DNA from: Bin80 sp965207565
GTDB taxonomy: Bacteria > Bacteroidota > Rhodothermia > Rhodothermales > Bin80
Assembly (NCBI GenBank): GCA_965207565.1
Contig: CBDBMQ010000007.1
Coordinates: 1-64,000 of the forward strand
Length of the DNA: 64,000 bases
Direction: 5' to 3'
Of the stretch, positions 9,232-18,108 are shown in pieces. How positions within the stretch are numbered: position 1 is the first letter of the stretch; every line of letters begins with the position of its first letter. The position numbers and the translations under genes are program-made. Below the pieces are notes generated by a model. That model was not told where the DNA came from and did no database searches. It saw nothing but the letters and a program-made list of their open reading frames with translations.

Positions 9232-9970
9232 TCTCCAATGACGACCAGAAGTCTAGCAGGACTGCTGGGAGGTGTCTATACTGTGAATTCTCTGGAAGAA
9301 TGACCAACTCTGCCTTAGGCCACTTTGCTTGAAGTGTCTGGGCATGGGCGGATGCTGAACTGACTTCACTGATGAGAACCGGTACGCGCGGGGCATCGGG
9401 CTTTTGCTGGGACAGTTTGGAGGAAGCGTTGTGAAGTACCAGGCTCCGACATCTTTCAGGCAGAGGGCCACCGCTCACAATGTGTCCGGGAGTCTCATCG
9501 CAGGGGATGCAATGACCGGTTGGTAGTAGGCGCTGTTCTAGTTCCTTGCACAACTCGAATCGAACGGCATACTGTTTGTCGGGCTGGCAGAATTCCACAA
9601 GGATCCCGCAGGTATCCTGCGGATGCAAAAAGAAGATATGCTTTCCATCCGCTCCGGGGATGGGTTTTTCGGTCAGCGGTTGAAATCCCGCTGCACGCAT
9701 GCGCTCAAGCTGCGCTTGCGCATTGGCGACCCTGAAAGCGATATGGTGCATCCCCTCACCGCGTTTTGAGAGGTAGCGGGCCACGGTGGAGTCGGCGCTT
9801 AGAGGTTGGAGGGTTTCCAGTTTTGTACCCCTACCATAGAATCGAACCCGAACGCCCTGCGAATCAAGATCTTCAGGCGGAGAAGATGTTGAATTGGTAA
9901 GCTTTTTAAGTAGGTCCTCCATAACCCTGCCATCATGAACGGCGACTCCAATGTGATCAATGGGTAGCAT
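9224..9970 (-). CDS. mce: Methylmalonyl-CoA epimerase with a degenerate hydrolase-like C-terminal extension
   Basis: The start chosen is ATG 9970 (MLPIDHIGVAVHD), the usual N-terminus of the family; an upstream in-frame extension to 10126 would overlap rsmB. Residues 1 to about 135 form the vicinal-oxygen-chelate fold with metal-ligand regions DHIGVAV, GMHHIAFRV and CGILVEF. The next 110 residues are not part of the family. Their end (PVLISEVSSASAHAQTLQ, then KAELVILPENSQYRHLPAVL) resembles the C-terminal strand-helix part of an alpha/beta hydrolase, but no nucleophile elbow or clear catalytic triad is visible. The enzyme part would act in propionyl/methylmalonyl-CoA metabolism. It heads the operon reading into uvrC and diverges from rsmB. 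Confidence 0.85.
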   Translation of the reverse strand: MLPIDHIGVAVHDGRVMEDLLKKLTNSTSSPPEDLDSQGVRVRFYGRGTKLETLQPLSADSTVARYLSKRGEGMHHIAFRVANAQAQLERMRAAGFQPLTEKPIPGADGKHIFFLHPQDTCGILVEFCQPDKQYAVRFELCKELEQRLLPTGHCIPCDETPGHIVSGGPLPERCRSLVLHNASSKLSQQKPDAPRVPVLISEVSSASAHAQTLQAKWPKAELVILPENSQYRHLPAVLLDFWSSLENE

Positions 9971-10063
9971 GAAAGAGCGGGATAAGGGTATGAATTTATA
10001 CAAGTTAAACGACAAAGTGTCCAGTGTGCGCGTCAGAACAGGATATGCTGCGTATACGCATAT

Positions 10064-11380
10064 ATGAACGCAGCAACCCAATCGGCTACCAGATCGTCGA
10101 ATGATCGTAGAGATGCGGTGCAGCAACTCCTGCGCATTACGCAGGATGGGGCTTATCGCAGCCTGATTGATCGCAGTGCAAGGCCAAGGGTGGTTGCATT
10201 CGTGTCTACGGTCACGCGCTGGAGACGGTATTTATCATTTCTTCTCCACTGCTTCCTCAAGAATAAATCCCAACCACTCCCACAACCTCTGGAGCAGCTT
10301 CTCTTATTGGGGATTGCGGAGGTTATTCTTTTGGATGAGCCACCCCATGCAGTGGTGAATGAGACCGTGAATCTGGCGCGATCCATGCATTTGTCTACAG
10401 GGCTAACCAATGGGGTACTCCGGTCTGTAGTGCGGGCACGTACAACACTGCCTGAACCCAGTACCGGGAATCCGGTTCGTGATTTAGCCATTCGCTGGTC
10501 CCATCCTACATGGCTCACTCGCAGATATGTAGAGCGTTATGGCATAGATGAGGCGACTCGCCTATTACGGCGAAATAATGAAGCCCCGGCCTACAGTGTT
10601 CGTGTGAACCGGATGCAGATGAGTACAGCACAGCTTCTGGATGAACTCAACGCTCAAGGGATCCAGGTCAGTCCGTCAACTTTCCTAGGGGATTATCTCT
10701 GCATAAATTCTGTGGGTTCCCTGATCCGAAAAGGTTACATGAGTCGTGGAGCATGTTCTGTACACGATGAGAGTGCAGGGCTTGTGGTGGCGCTGCTTGA
10801 TCCGAAACCCGGCGAGATTATTCTGGATACATGTGCGGCACCGGGGGGCAAGGCATTGGCTGCCGCTTGTCGGATGCAGGGGAGTGGGCAGCTGCATGCC
10901 TGGGATATTCATCCAAACCGACTTCAAATGGTAGATGAACTGGCACAGGTTCAGAGTCTGGAAAATATTCACACACGGGTCGCAGATCTTCTGGATCCTT
11001 CAGAGATGCAAGCAGATCGTGTACTCTTGGATGTGCCGTGCACGGGAACCGGGGTCATGAATAAGCGGGCTGACTTGCGTTGGCGGCGAAGTGAAACAGA
11101 TCTGATGGAACTCGTCAAATTACAACAATGCCTCTTGGACGCAGCCGTATCGTGTGTCCGATCTGGTGGACTTCTCGTATACAGCACATGCTCCATTGAG
11201 CCGGAGGAAAATGAACTTCAGATAGATTCTTTTTTGAAACGCCATCCAAATTTCACTTTGGAGCATGCGGGGGATTTTCTTCCTTCTGCAGTCGTAAACC
11301 CAACTGGGTATATGGCTACCTTACCGCATCATCACAACACGGATGGGGCATTTGCAGCTCGTCTGCGTAAATCCCGGTGA
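10064..11380 (+). CDS. rsmB: 16S rRNA (cytosine-967-C5) methyltransferase RsmB
   Basis: 438 residues. The N-terminal NusB-like RNA-binding domain includes LLLLGIAEVILLDEPPHAVVNETV. The C-terminal Rossmann methyltransferase has the SAM motif DTCAAPGGKA, the motif IV cysteine in DVPCTGTGV and the catalytic motif VI in YSTCSIEPEENE. Both cysteines needed for m5C chemistry are present. It starts 94 bp from the divergent mce start. Confidence 0.93.
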   Translation: MNAATQSATRSSNDRRDAVQQLLRITQDGAYRSLIDRSARPRVVAFVSTVTRWRRYLSFLLHCFLKNKSQPLPQPLEQLLLLGIAEVILLDEPPHAVVNETVNLARSMHLSTGLTNGVLRSVVRARTTLPEPSTGNPVRDLAIRWSHPTWLTRRYVERYGIDEATRLLRRNNEAPAYSVRVNRMQMSTAQLLDELNAQGIQVSPSTFLGDYLCINSVGSLIRKGYMSRGACSVHDESAGLVVALLDPKPGEIILDTCAAPGGKALAAACRMQGSGQLHAWDIHPNRLQMVDELAQVQSLENIHTRVADLLDPSEMQADRVLLDVPCTGTGVMNKRADLRWRRSETDLMELVKLQQCLLDAAVSCVRSGGLLVYSTCSIEPEENELQIDSFLKRHPNFTLEHAGDFLPSAVVNPTGYMATLPHHHNTDGAFAARLRKSR

Positions 11381-11504
11381 AATTTTGCGTGTACGTTGCT
11401 ACTCACTCCTGAACCGCATACGACAGGTGACGTATGCCTGTAGTCCAAGTGTCGGGATGTCAGTACAAGGGATTTTCGTGTATAAGTTCAGTATACAGAG
11501 CTGA

Positions 11505-12635
11505 ATGATCTTGCGCCACCTTATTCTTTTTCTGCTGGCTACGCTGATCTGGTGCATTCCTGCATCGGCGCAAAGGATTGCCAAGTATGGAGCCGACTTT
11601 CTGGCAGGGGGAGTAGATGCCCGGGCATTGGCGATGGGCGGTGCAAATGTTGCGCAGACGCGGAATGTGAATAGCGTTTATTGGAATCCGTCAGGGTTGG
11701 CACATACGCAATATCCTGAAATCGCCTACATGCATGCAGAGCGCTTCGCCGGCATTGTATCGTTTGATTTTGCAGCGATTGCCTATCCGGTCAGTCATAA
11801 TTCCACCGTGGGTCTGAGTTTTTTTCGAAGTGGCGTGAACGACATCAAGAATACGTTGAATGCCTGGGATGCCGAGCGTAACCAGCCTAAGGCGAACCCT
11901 GAGTCGTACATCACCAGCTTCTCTGCAGCGGATATGGCATTTCTGATCAGTTATGCGCGACGGCTCAACCAGCAATTCACGGTTGGCGCATCGGGCAAAA
12001 TTATCCGACGCACCATCGGCGATTTTGCAGACGCATGGGGATATAGTTTTGATGCAGGTGCTCAGTGGCATGGAGACCGATTTATGATCGGTGTACAGTT
12101 GCAGGACCTATCAACGATGCTCCAGAGCTGGAGTGTGAATACATCGGCATTTTCGATTGAGGAAACGAACCCGGATACTGGAGCGCCTTACACGTTTACG
12201 GAAGTCTTTGATCAGGAGCTGCCGACCGGGGACACATTCCTAGTGTTACCAGTTGTTCGGCTGGGTTCGGGCTTGGTCGTGCCGATCAGTTCCCAGAGTA
12301 CCCTGACATTTGGTCTGGACATGGATGTTGCCTTTGATGGACAGCAGGCGAACGCGTTCAATCTGGGGGATCTATCCTTTCATCCGAGGTTGGGAGGGGA
12401 GTTCTCATTCAGAAATCTTGTTGCACTCCGGGCAGGAATAAACCGTATTGCGCAGACGGATAGTTACGGACTAGATATTGTCCCCTCTGTCGGTGCAGGG
12501 ATACGTCTGGGTCCGCTGTCGGTTGATTATGGGTTTGGGGATTTTGGAGGGCTGGTGAGTGACTTGGGGTATTCGCATAGAGTTTCGGCGCATTTCACCT
12601 GGAAGCGGGAGCAGTTTCGTCGACCATCGGAGTAG
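11505..12635 (+). CDS. PorV/PorQ-like outer-membrane beta-barrel protein
   Basis: 376 residues with a signal peptide ending around PASAQ (residue 22). The mature start contains GARALAMGGA-type sequence (here GVDARALAMGGANVA) followed by VYWNPSGLA, the signature of the PorV/UPF0164 barrel family. The rest alternates short beta strands and ends in an aromatic-rich barrel terminus (HRVSAHFTWKREQF). PorV-type proteins work with type IX secretion, and a T9SS cargo lies at 52.5-54.6 kb. Which of the several family members this is cannot be decided. Confidence 0.75.
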   Translation: MILRHLILFLLATLIWCIPASAQRIAKYGADFLAGGVDARALAMGGANVAQTRNVNSVYWNPSGLAHTQYPEIAYMHAERFAGIVSFDFAAIAYPVSHNSTVGLSFFRSGVNDIKNTLNAWDAERNQPKANPESYITSFSAADMAFLISYARRLNQQFTVGASGKIIRRTIGDFADAWGYSFDAGAQWHGDRFMIGVQLQDLSTMLQSWSVNTSAFSIEETNPDTGAPYTFTEVFDQELPTGDTFLVLPVVRLGSGLVVPISSQSTLTFGLDMDVAFDGQQANAFNLGDLSFHPRLGGEFSFRNLVALRAGINRIAQTDSYGLDIVPSVGAGIRLGPLSVDYGFGDFGGLVSDLGYSHRVSAHFTWKREQFRRPSE

Positions 12636-12798
12636 ACGATACCCGATGAAGCTGGCAAGCGGCAGGACCCATCCCATCTGGGATAAAGACATTGGGAGCA
12701 AAAGTTTTGAGGTCAATCCAGGTGATTTTGGAGCATCGGAAATTTCTGATATTCGGGAGAGACAGAAAGAGTAGCAACACAAAGGTGCTTTGTAGCGA

Positions 12799-13595
12799 TT
12801 GGATTTCATTGAGCGGTTTGGCAGGGAATGCGCGATTGAAACCGGGGCGAGTAAGAATCTCTATGACATTGGTCGTGAAGTGACGCAGACACTGATTGAA
12901 CAAGGGTTTTGGAGAAAATTCTTTTACCAGGGTTCAATGAATAAACATCCCGCATTTGTGTTACAGTTACTGCGAGGCCAGAAGGATAGGTTTGACGGTT
13001 TGCATGATTTCGTGAAGAATAAACGAGGGTCATCAGTATCCCACATCAAAGAGCTTCAGGGAGGACTATCGAAGGGCAGGATGCGTTAGGCCGTAATATG
13101 GATGTATCTCTCACCAAAGGTGCTCGGAAGACACAGGAAAACTATCCTGTTTGAGGCGGAGCGAAGTATACATATGGTCCGCCTGAGCATGTGGCATCTG
13201 AGATGGACCGCCTGATTGATCTATATTCTTGCCATGTTCGTAATGGTGTTTCGAGTGAGGTTCTGGCCGCTTGGCTGTACCACGGATTCGCGCAAATTCA
13301 CCCGTTCCAAGATGGCAATGGGCGCGTAGCGCGAGTGCTGGCTTCGCTGATTCTTTTGAAAGATTGACTCTTCCCGTTCGTTATTGCTAAGGATGAAAGA
13401 ACCAACTACATTGAAGCACTTGAGGCTGCTGACCAAGGTGAGCTTGTTCCTTTAGTCCATGTATTCATGAAATGCCAGTTGAGACAATCAAAAACGACAA
13501 GCAAGGCAGTGAGGAATCCTTGGGCAGGGGAGTGGCTTCGACGTTATCTTAAACGTTCTCGTAGAAGTAGCAGAGAATTGGGGAACAATTTTTAA
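12799..13595 (+). pseudogene. Fic-family protein remnant
   Basis: Two frames together give a Fic protein. The first (12799-13089) has DFVKNKRGSSVSHIKELQ, then it shifts by one frame near 13070. The second runs GQDALGRNMDV..., PPEHVASEMDRLIDLY, and the catalytic Fic motif HPFQDGNGR (13299-13325), ending at TAA 13593-13595. The second part has two in-frame TGA codons, one just before GGAKYTYGPPEH and one in LILLKD-stop-LFPF. The start is not convincing: TAG lies directly before TTG 12799, so the N-terminus is probably lost too. An active copy would transfer AMP or a similar group to target proteins; this copy cannot make the full protein. Confidence 0.85.
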
Positions 13596-13669
13596 TCATG
13601 ATTTAGCGTTACGGAAAATCAATCACAGCGTAACCAACTATGGAGGAATCTGCCAATTGCAGTGGGTCA

Positions 13670-13897
13670 CTAGCGCTCAAATTCTCCACCTCTATCCATA
13701 GGCGGGAATTGGCTCCCTAAAGATCGGTTCTCAGGCATCTGAAGGTATTGAGCATTCCATTGTGCAGCCAATTGATCGGCTTCTGCCTCCACAGCGCTTT
13801 TGGATGGTCCACGTAACTCATGCGATCCAAATCTCGGATGCGATACGAGGACGGAATACATAACCTTGCCATCCGATGTATCCTCTTTGGTTTTCAC
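13670..13897 (-). CDS. Hypothetical 75-residue protein
   Basis: A short open frame from GTG 13897 (TTG at 13900 is also possible) reading VKTKEDTSDGKVMYSVLV then SHPRFGSHELRGPSKSAVEAEA. The beta-beta-alpha pattern with a Glu/Ala-rich helix and AAQWNAQ resembles the N-terminal wing of some restriction-endonuclease-like proteins, but that is a weak impression. It may be a surviving 5' fragment in a decayed region. It has no operon partner. Confidence 0.35.
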   Translation of the reverse strand: MKTKEDTSDGKVMYSVLVSHPRFGSHELRGPSKSAVEAEADQLAAQWNAQYLQMPENRSLGSQFPPMDRGGEFER

Positions 13898-13900
13898 CAA

Positions 13901-14756
13901 TTACAGATTTCATTTTAGGTCTAATTTGCTTTCATATGTCATGATTTGGTAGTCAGTGGGATAATTTTCTACAAGGAGATTCCCCTTTGCTGAATAAAAA
14001 CATTTCCGTTCCCTGCCTGAGGAATTGAATTGACGTTTTTGAACTCCTACCCATCACGGATTGAAAAATATGGAAATTATGTAGAAAAATCCATATAGCG
14101 ACGCAATTCAGCGTCTTCTTAGTTTCCAACGATCATGAAGTTTCCGGTTCGTTGATTGATTTTGGTTTTTGTTCTTACTCTTGGGTTCAATAGGCTTTGA
14201 AGTATATTTACCTTATGGTTTTGTCATACTCATCGTTAAGGTAGGCAGACATAGGATCCCCGCTTCTTAGGAGATTGCGACATTAAAATTACAGTTATTG
14301 AACAGCACTCAAAAGTTTTACAGGGGAAACGCAAATGATCGTACAGACATTGAACTGTGCCGCCGAAATGTACGCTGATTTCCACGACTTTTCTTACGCC
14401 TGATCTATCTATTAGCCCACCGGGTATGGCACTCATTGGGCGGGTTCGGCGTAAATATGGCTGAAGGAGGATTACCAATACAATGTGGTTCTTATGGGTA
14501 GAGGAAATCGTTATTGGGGGACGCTGCTTCAAGTTGATAGTTGGGGAGATTGGCTCAGGAAGGACACGGTGGTACCAACTGAGTTATCGCTGGACCAATC
14601 TCATTGTATTCCCGTCGGCCCGCCGAGAATGTACAAAAATGTGTTCAGATGAGATTCTGCATCAAAGTACACCTTGAGTTCGAATTTATGGTGTTCACAA
14701 AAAAATCCACACTCATGCAGGACAGGAAATAGGATCTTGTGTGATAGATTTTCGTA
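13901..14756. other. Degenerate interval between fic remnant and haem locus
   Basis: About 850 bp with no intact gene. Short open stretches that read like protein appear on the plus strand, for example ITVIEQHSKVLQGKRK near 14289-14336 and the piece listed at 14455-14652. They are in different frames and are broken by stops. This looks like remains of one or more lost genes. Confidence 0.4.
14455..14652 (+). pseudogene. Unidentified gene remnant
   Basis: After a TAA at 14452-14454 this frame reads about 65 residues with protein-like composition (IWLKEDYQYN, LMGRGNRYWGTLLQVDSWGD, GPPRMYKNVF) and stops at TGA 14650-14652. There is no ATG near its beginning. I do not recognise a family. It may equally be chance. 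Confidence 0.25.
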
Positions 14757-14777
14757 TATTTAGACTGAATCTAAATA
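14757..14777. promoter_or_regulatory. Inverted repeat before the haem-receptor start, likely metal-regulator site
   Basis: TATTTAGA at 14757-14764 and its exact inverse TCTAAATA at 14770-14777 are separated by five bases, ending 3 bp before the ATG at 14781. A symmetric AT-rich site over the start of a haem-uptake gene is what an iron- or haem-responsive repressor (Fur or DtxR type) would use. The half-site is not a textbook Fur box, so the regulator family is uncertain. Confidence 0.55.
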
Positions 14778-14780
14778 AGA

Positions 14781-16952
14781 ATGGCAATTCAAGACCATAA
14801 TCACTCTTGGTTGAGATTGATTTGGGGGGTCTACACAGTCCTGTTCTTTTGTACAGGGGCGGTGACTGCACAACAGGTACCGTCCGATTCCAGCCGTGTG
14901 GACTCAATGCATACCGTACAGATGCCCCCCATGGTTGTCACAGCTACACGATCCGAGAAAATTCTTGAAGATGTAGCCGTACCCATAAGTGTGATTACGT
15001 CAGAGGTCATGCAGCGTGAAGGTGCATTACGCCTTGGTGATGTATTGGCCAATGAGATGGGGATGGCTTTTTTGTTTGATGATCACGGTACGGGGCTGCA
15101 GGTGCAGGGGTTTGCGTCGGACTACACACTCATATTACTGGACGGTGAGCCGGTGATCGGTCGTACTGCTGGCACACTTGATGTGGACCGAATTACAGTG
15201 AAAGGTCTAAGCCGTTTGGAAATCGTGCGTGGGCCGTCCTCATCCCTGTATGGAAGCGAGGCACTTGCGGGGGTCGTCAATCTGATTACGGCTCCGCCGG
15301 CTGAAGGCATGCACGGGTCAGCGAGTTTCCATATCGGCTCTCACGCCACTTCAGATATGACGCTTCAAATGGAAGGGGGCCGTGAGCGACTGGGTGCACG
15401 GCTTGTGGTCAATCGGTATGCCTCAGATGGTTACGATTTAACGCCGACAATCTATGGTCCGACGACTCCCTCCTTTGCCGATTGGACCGGGGATTTTCGG
15501 AGTCGCATGGTCTTCTCGGATCGTGTCCAGGTCAGGTTGGGTGCTCGGGGAACAGTTGAGAATCAGGAGAGCGTATTTGCCTCCGGGACGGATGAACTTC
15601 TTGAAGATCTCTACAACGACGAAGGGCGGCGTATGGAGTGGAGTATTCATCCAGAAATCGAAGTTCAGCTTAGCGACAAAATTCGACTGAATACGACGCT
15701 CTATGGGACCAGCTATCAGACAGAGACCCATCATCGGCGTCAAAATGATGGGTTTGTCAACTACGAAGATGAATTCGATCAGACGCTTATGAAGGCGGAG
15801 ATGCAGGTAGATATGCTTTGGGGTGCAAAGCATTTGACGAATCTCGGCGGTGGAGTGATTGGCGAGCAAATTGGAGGAAGTAGATATGGAGGAACGGGAA
15901 GTGACCCAAATCCAGAATCGACACAGGCGTACTTTTTTACACAACATGAATGGTTAGCTTCGGATCTGCTCCATTTCAATACGAGTCTGCGTTTTGATAA
16001 TCATTCCGATTACGCCGCCAGGATTACGCCAAAATTTGCCGTACTGGTTCGTCCGTCAAGCAAAATACGTTTGCGTGCAAGTGTCGGTAGTGGCTTTAAG
16101 GCACCTGCCTTCCGTCAACTACACCTGTCCTTTACCAACCCAGCCGGAGGGTACTCTGTATTTGGTTCATTGCCAATGAACGAAGGGATCGGGCGACTGG
16201 AGGCAGAGGGACAAATTGAGCAAAAATTGTTCGATATATCTCAGTTGGATCCCCTATCAGCGGAAAGCTCTATTGCATTTAATCTGGGCGGATCTGTAGA
16301 GCCATTTGCATGGCTCGCTGTTCAGGCGAACGTATTTCACAATAGTGTTCGAGATCTTATTGAGACGCAGCCGGTGGCCCAGAAAACAAATGGATCCTTC
16401 GTGTACGGTTATTTCAATCTAGCCCGGATCTATACACGGGGGATAGAACTTGAAGCAAGGATGAAATCACAACGGACAAGGCAGAGTTCGTTTGATATCA
16501 CTTTGGGATATCAATTTCTACAGGCCAGGGATCGTGAGGTGGTTACGGCGCTTAAAGAAGGCACCGTGTTTGGGCGTCTTCCAAATGGGCGGGATTATCG
16601 GCTTAGTCTTGGGGATTACACAGGTATGTTCGGACGCTCGCCCCATTCAGCCTCAATCCGTGCTGCCTACATGAACACGGATCTTGATTTGACCATCAGT
16701 ATCCAAGGGCGCTGGCGTAGTCGCTATGGATACCGGGATCTTGATGGAAACAATCTAGCCAATCGGTCGGACGAATTTGTCCCCGATTATGCTGTACTTG
16801 GTGCAACAGTCACCAAATCGTTTACAGTCGTCCAAGCAGTTGAAGCAGTTGTGCAGGTAGGTCTGGATAATGCTTTTAATCACACATATCCCACATTAGT
16901 CCCCTCACTTCCGGGACGTAGGGGCTATGTATCACTCGGATTTAATTTCTAA
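14781..16952 (+). CDS. TonB-dependent outer-membrane receptor, probable haem receptor (HmuR-like)
   Basis: 723 residues. A signal peptide ends near TAQQ (about residue 32) and a TonB box-like MVVTATRSEK follows. The plug domain has LILLDGEPVIGRT, VKGLSRLEIVRGPSSSLYGS and EALAGVVNLIT, and the protein ends in a barrel strand (GRRGYVSLGFNF). The next gene, 2 bp downstream, is a HmuY-type haem-binding lipoprotein, which is the main reason to prefer haem over cobalamin as the cargo. A palindrome (14757-14777) suggests metal control. Confidence 0.85.
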   Translation: MAIQDHNHSWLRLIWGVYTVLFFCTGAVTAQQVPSDSSRVDSMHTVQMPPMVVTATRSEKILEDVAVPISVITSEVMQREGALRLGDVLANEMGMAFLFDDHGTGLQVQGFASDYTLILLDGEPVIGRTAGTLDVDRITVKGLSRLEIVRGPSSSLYGSEALAGVVNLITAPPAEGMHGSASFHIGSHATSDMTLQMEGGRERLGARLVVNRYASDGYDLTPTIYGPTTPSFADWTGDFRSRMVFSDRVQVRLGARGTVENQESVFASGTDELLEDLYNDEGRRMEWSIHPEIEVQLSDKIRLNTTLYGTSYQTETHHRRQNDGFVNYEDEFDQTLMKAEMQVDMLWGAKHLTNLGGGVIGEQIGGSRYGGTGSDPNPESTQAYFFTQHEWLASDLLHFNTSLRFDNHSDYAARITPKFAVLVRPSSKIRLRASVGSGFKAPAFRQLHLSFTNPAGGYSVFGSLPMNEGIGRLEAEGQIEQKLFDISQLDPLSAESSIAFNLGGSVEPFAWLAVQANVFHNSVRDLIETQPVAQKTNGSFVYGYFNLARIYTRGIELEARMKSQRTRQSSFDITLGYQFLQARDREVVTALKEGTVFGRLPNGRDYRLSLGDYTGMFGRSPHSASIRAAYMNTDLDLTISIQGRWRSRYGYRDLDGNNLANRSDEFVPDYAVLGATVTKSFTVVQAVEAVVQVGLDNAFNHTYPTLVPSLPGRRGYVSLGFNF

Positions 16953-16954
16953 CA

Positions 16955-17710
16955 ATGAACCAAACATTACTTGCCAGAAAGACTCGAGTCATTTTTCGAG
17001 ATGCCTGGTTAGTTGCAGTAGCAATAACAGTATTCATCGGTGCATGCGACAGTGCGAGCACCGAACCAGAACCCATTCCGCTTGAGACGCAGTTGGCGGA
17101 GGATATACCGGCTGACCTGATATCAGGCAGGGATTTGACAACTGGACAGACAATCTCAAACAATTTCTTTACGCTTTACGATCTGGATGCAAATCAGATC
17201 GTCCTTTCCTCATCGGTAACGGATGCCAATCAACGCCAGACAGATTCCACAGGGACGGTCTGGGATATAGGTTTCAGAGGCACTACCATCATATTCAATG
17301 GAGGTGAAAGTGGCCTTGGCGAAGCAAGTGCACAAATCCTTTCCCAGCTGTTTGATGAGGTAGTCGAAGCACCAGCCGGTGGGTATGTTACGGATGGAGA
17401 AAACACTGATTGCCCGCAAGTTCAAACTCCGGTGGGGCCTGTGCCCGGCAGCACGCTGGCTATTTGTACAGGCTCGGACAACGGGTGGTATAATTATGAT
17501 GCAGATTCGGGTCTCATCAGCCCTATTCCCGGACGCACAATCGTGATGAAAACCGCAACGGGCAACTACGCATCTCTTCGCATTCTGAGCTATTATCTGG
17601 GAAATCCAAATCCGCCAGATCCAGACAAACCATCGCGCTACTATACCTTCGAATTCATTGTTCAGCCTGATGGATCGCGTGATCTTCAGAGTACAACCCC
17701 CGACAGCTAA
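16955..17710 (+). CDS. HmuY-family haem-binding lipoprotein
   Basis: 251 residues with a lipoprotein signal ending in FIGAC (Cys about residue 32). The core WDIGFRGTTIIFNGGESGLGEA is the characteristic HmuY/HmuY-like strand pair, followed by YYTFEFIVQ near the C-terminus. HmuY proteins sit on the cell surface, capture haem and hand it to the TonB receptor encoded just upstream. The two genes are separated by 2 bp and form an operon. Confidence 0.85.
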   Translation: MNQTLLARKTRVIFRDAWLVAVAITVFIGACDSASTEPEPIPLETQLAEDIPADLISGRDLTTGQTISNNFFTLYDLDANQIVLSSSVTDANQRQTDSTGTVWDIGFRGTTIIFNGGESGLGEASAQILSQLFDEVVEAPAGGYVTDGENTDCPQVQTPVGPVPGSTLAICTGSDNGWYNYDADSGLISPIPGRTIVMKTATGNYASLRILSYYLGNPNPPDPDKPSRYYTFEFIVQPDGSRDLQSTTPDS

Positions 17711-17714
17711 GAGG

Positions 17715-17729
17715 CCAGATTTGATCTGG
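17715..17729 (+). terminator. Short hairpin after hmuY
   Basis: CCAGAT-TTG-ATCTGG is a perfect 6 bp stem directly after the hmuY stop. Only a weak T-run follows, so termination is possible but not certain. Confidence 0.3.
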
Positions 17730-17736
17730 ATTTCTG

Positions 17737-17809
17737 CAAAAGAGAAAGCGGGTTGTAGAGTTCTCTGAAGCGTGCTCTACAATGGGTACAGCCCACACAG
17801 CATGATGGA
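17737..17809. repeat. Repeat A, left copy
   Basis: 73 bp matching 33434-33506 with scattered mismatches (shared blocks gcaaaaga, gcgggtt, ttctctgaa, ttctacaatggg or variant, catgatgga). It starts 27 bp after the hmuY stop. Confidence 0.85.
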
Positions 17810-17866
17810 TCCATTGGTAGTAAGACTGGACCGAAGGATCCATCATGGGATAGGCATATAAGCCCC

Positions 17867-17957
17867 AAATATAGGGTAACCCCCAAACCTGCCCATTCGC
17901 ATTTTTAGACAAGAAATCAAAAAAGATGTGCAGTACTACTCTCCTCACGCAGGAATA
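17867..17957. repeat. Repeat B, left copy
   Basis: About 91 bp matching 37036-37128, including aaatatagggta, cccaaacctgccc, tttagacaagaaatcaaaa and gatgtgcagt. In the right copy this segment encodes the last residues of an exported protein (VALHIFF) and its 3' flank; here that reading is broken. Confidence 0.85.
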
Positions 17958-18024
17958 GGGGATGCAGAAAAAATGGTCATTAAGGAGAGGACGCGACGTG
18001 AGTTTCCATAGTAACGATTTGCGG
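17958..18024. repeat. Repeat C, left copy
   Basis: About 67 bp matching 38868-38934, best over gcgacgtgag and gtaacgatttgcgg (17993-18024). A, B and C follow one another here within 290 bp; at the right locus the same order is spread over 5.5 kb. Confidence 0.75.
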
Positions 18025-18108
18025 ATTTACCACGGTGTTCAAGCCCATGAACCAAGGTCTAAGCTGTGAGTTGTTGGGGATAAGCTTGAGCCTCCTATAA
18101 GAAATAAC

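Noticed and set aside
1980..13595. TGA recoded as tryptophan
   Set aside because: In-frame TGA occurs in the ATPase and twice in the fic remnant, but Trp is coded by TGG throughout and intact genes (for example sorB) end in TGA. A standard code with mutations fits better.
14573..14596. tRNA gene on the minus strand
   Set aside because: The minus strand reads AACTCAGTTGGTACC, like a tRNA D-arm, but no matching acceptor stem, anticodon arm or T-loop can be drawn.
17655..17948. Minus-strand 97-residue gene after hmuY
   Set aside because: It overlaps the hmuY 3' end and is assembled from repeats A and B, of which the right copies do not form the same gene.
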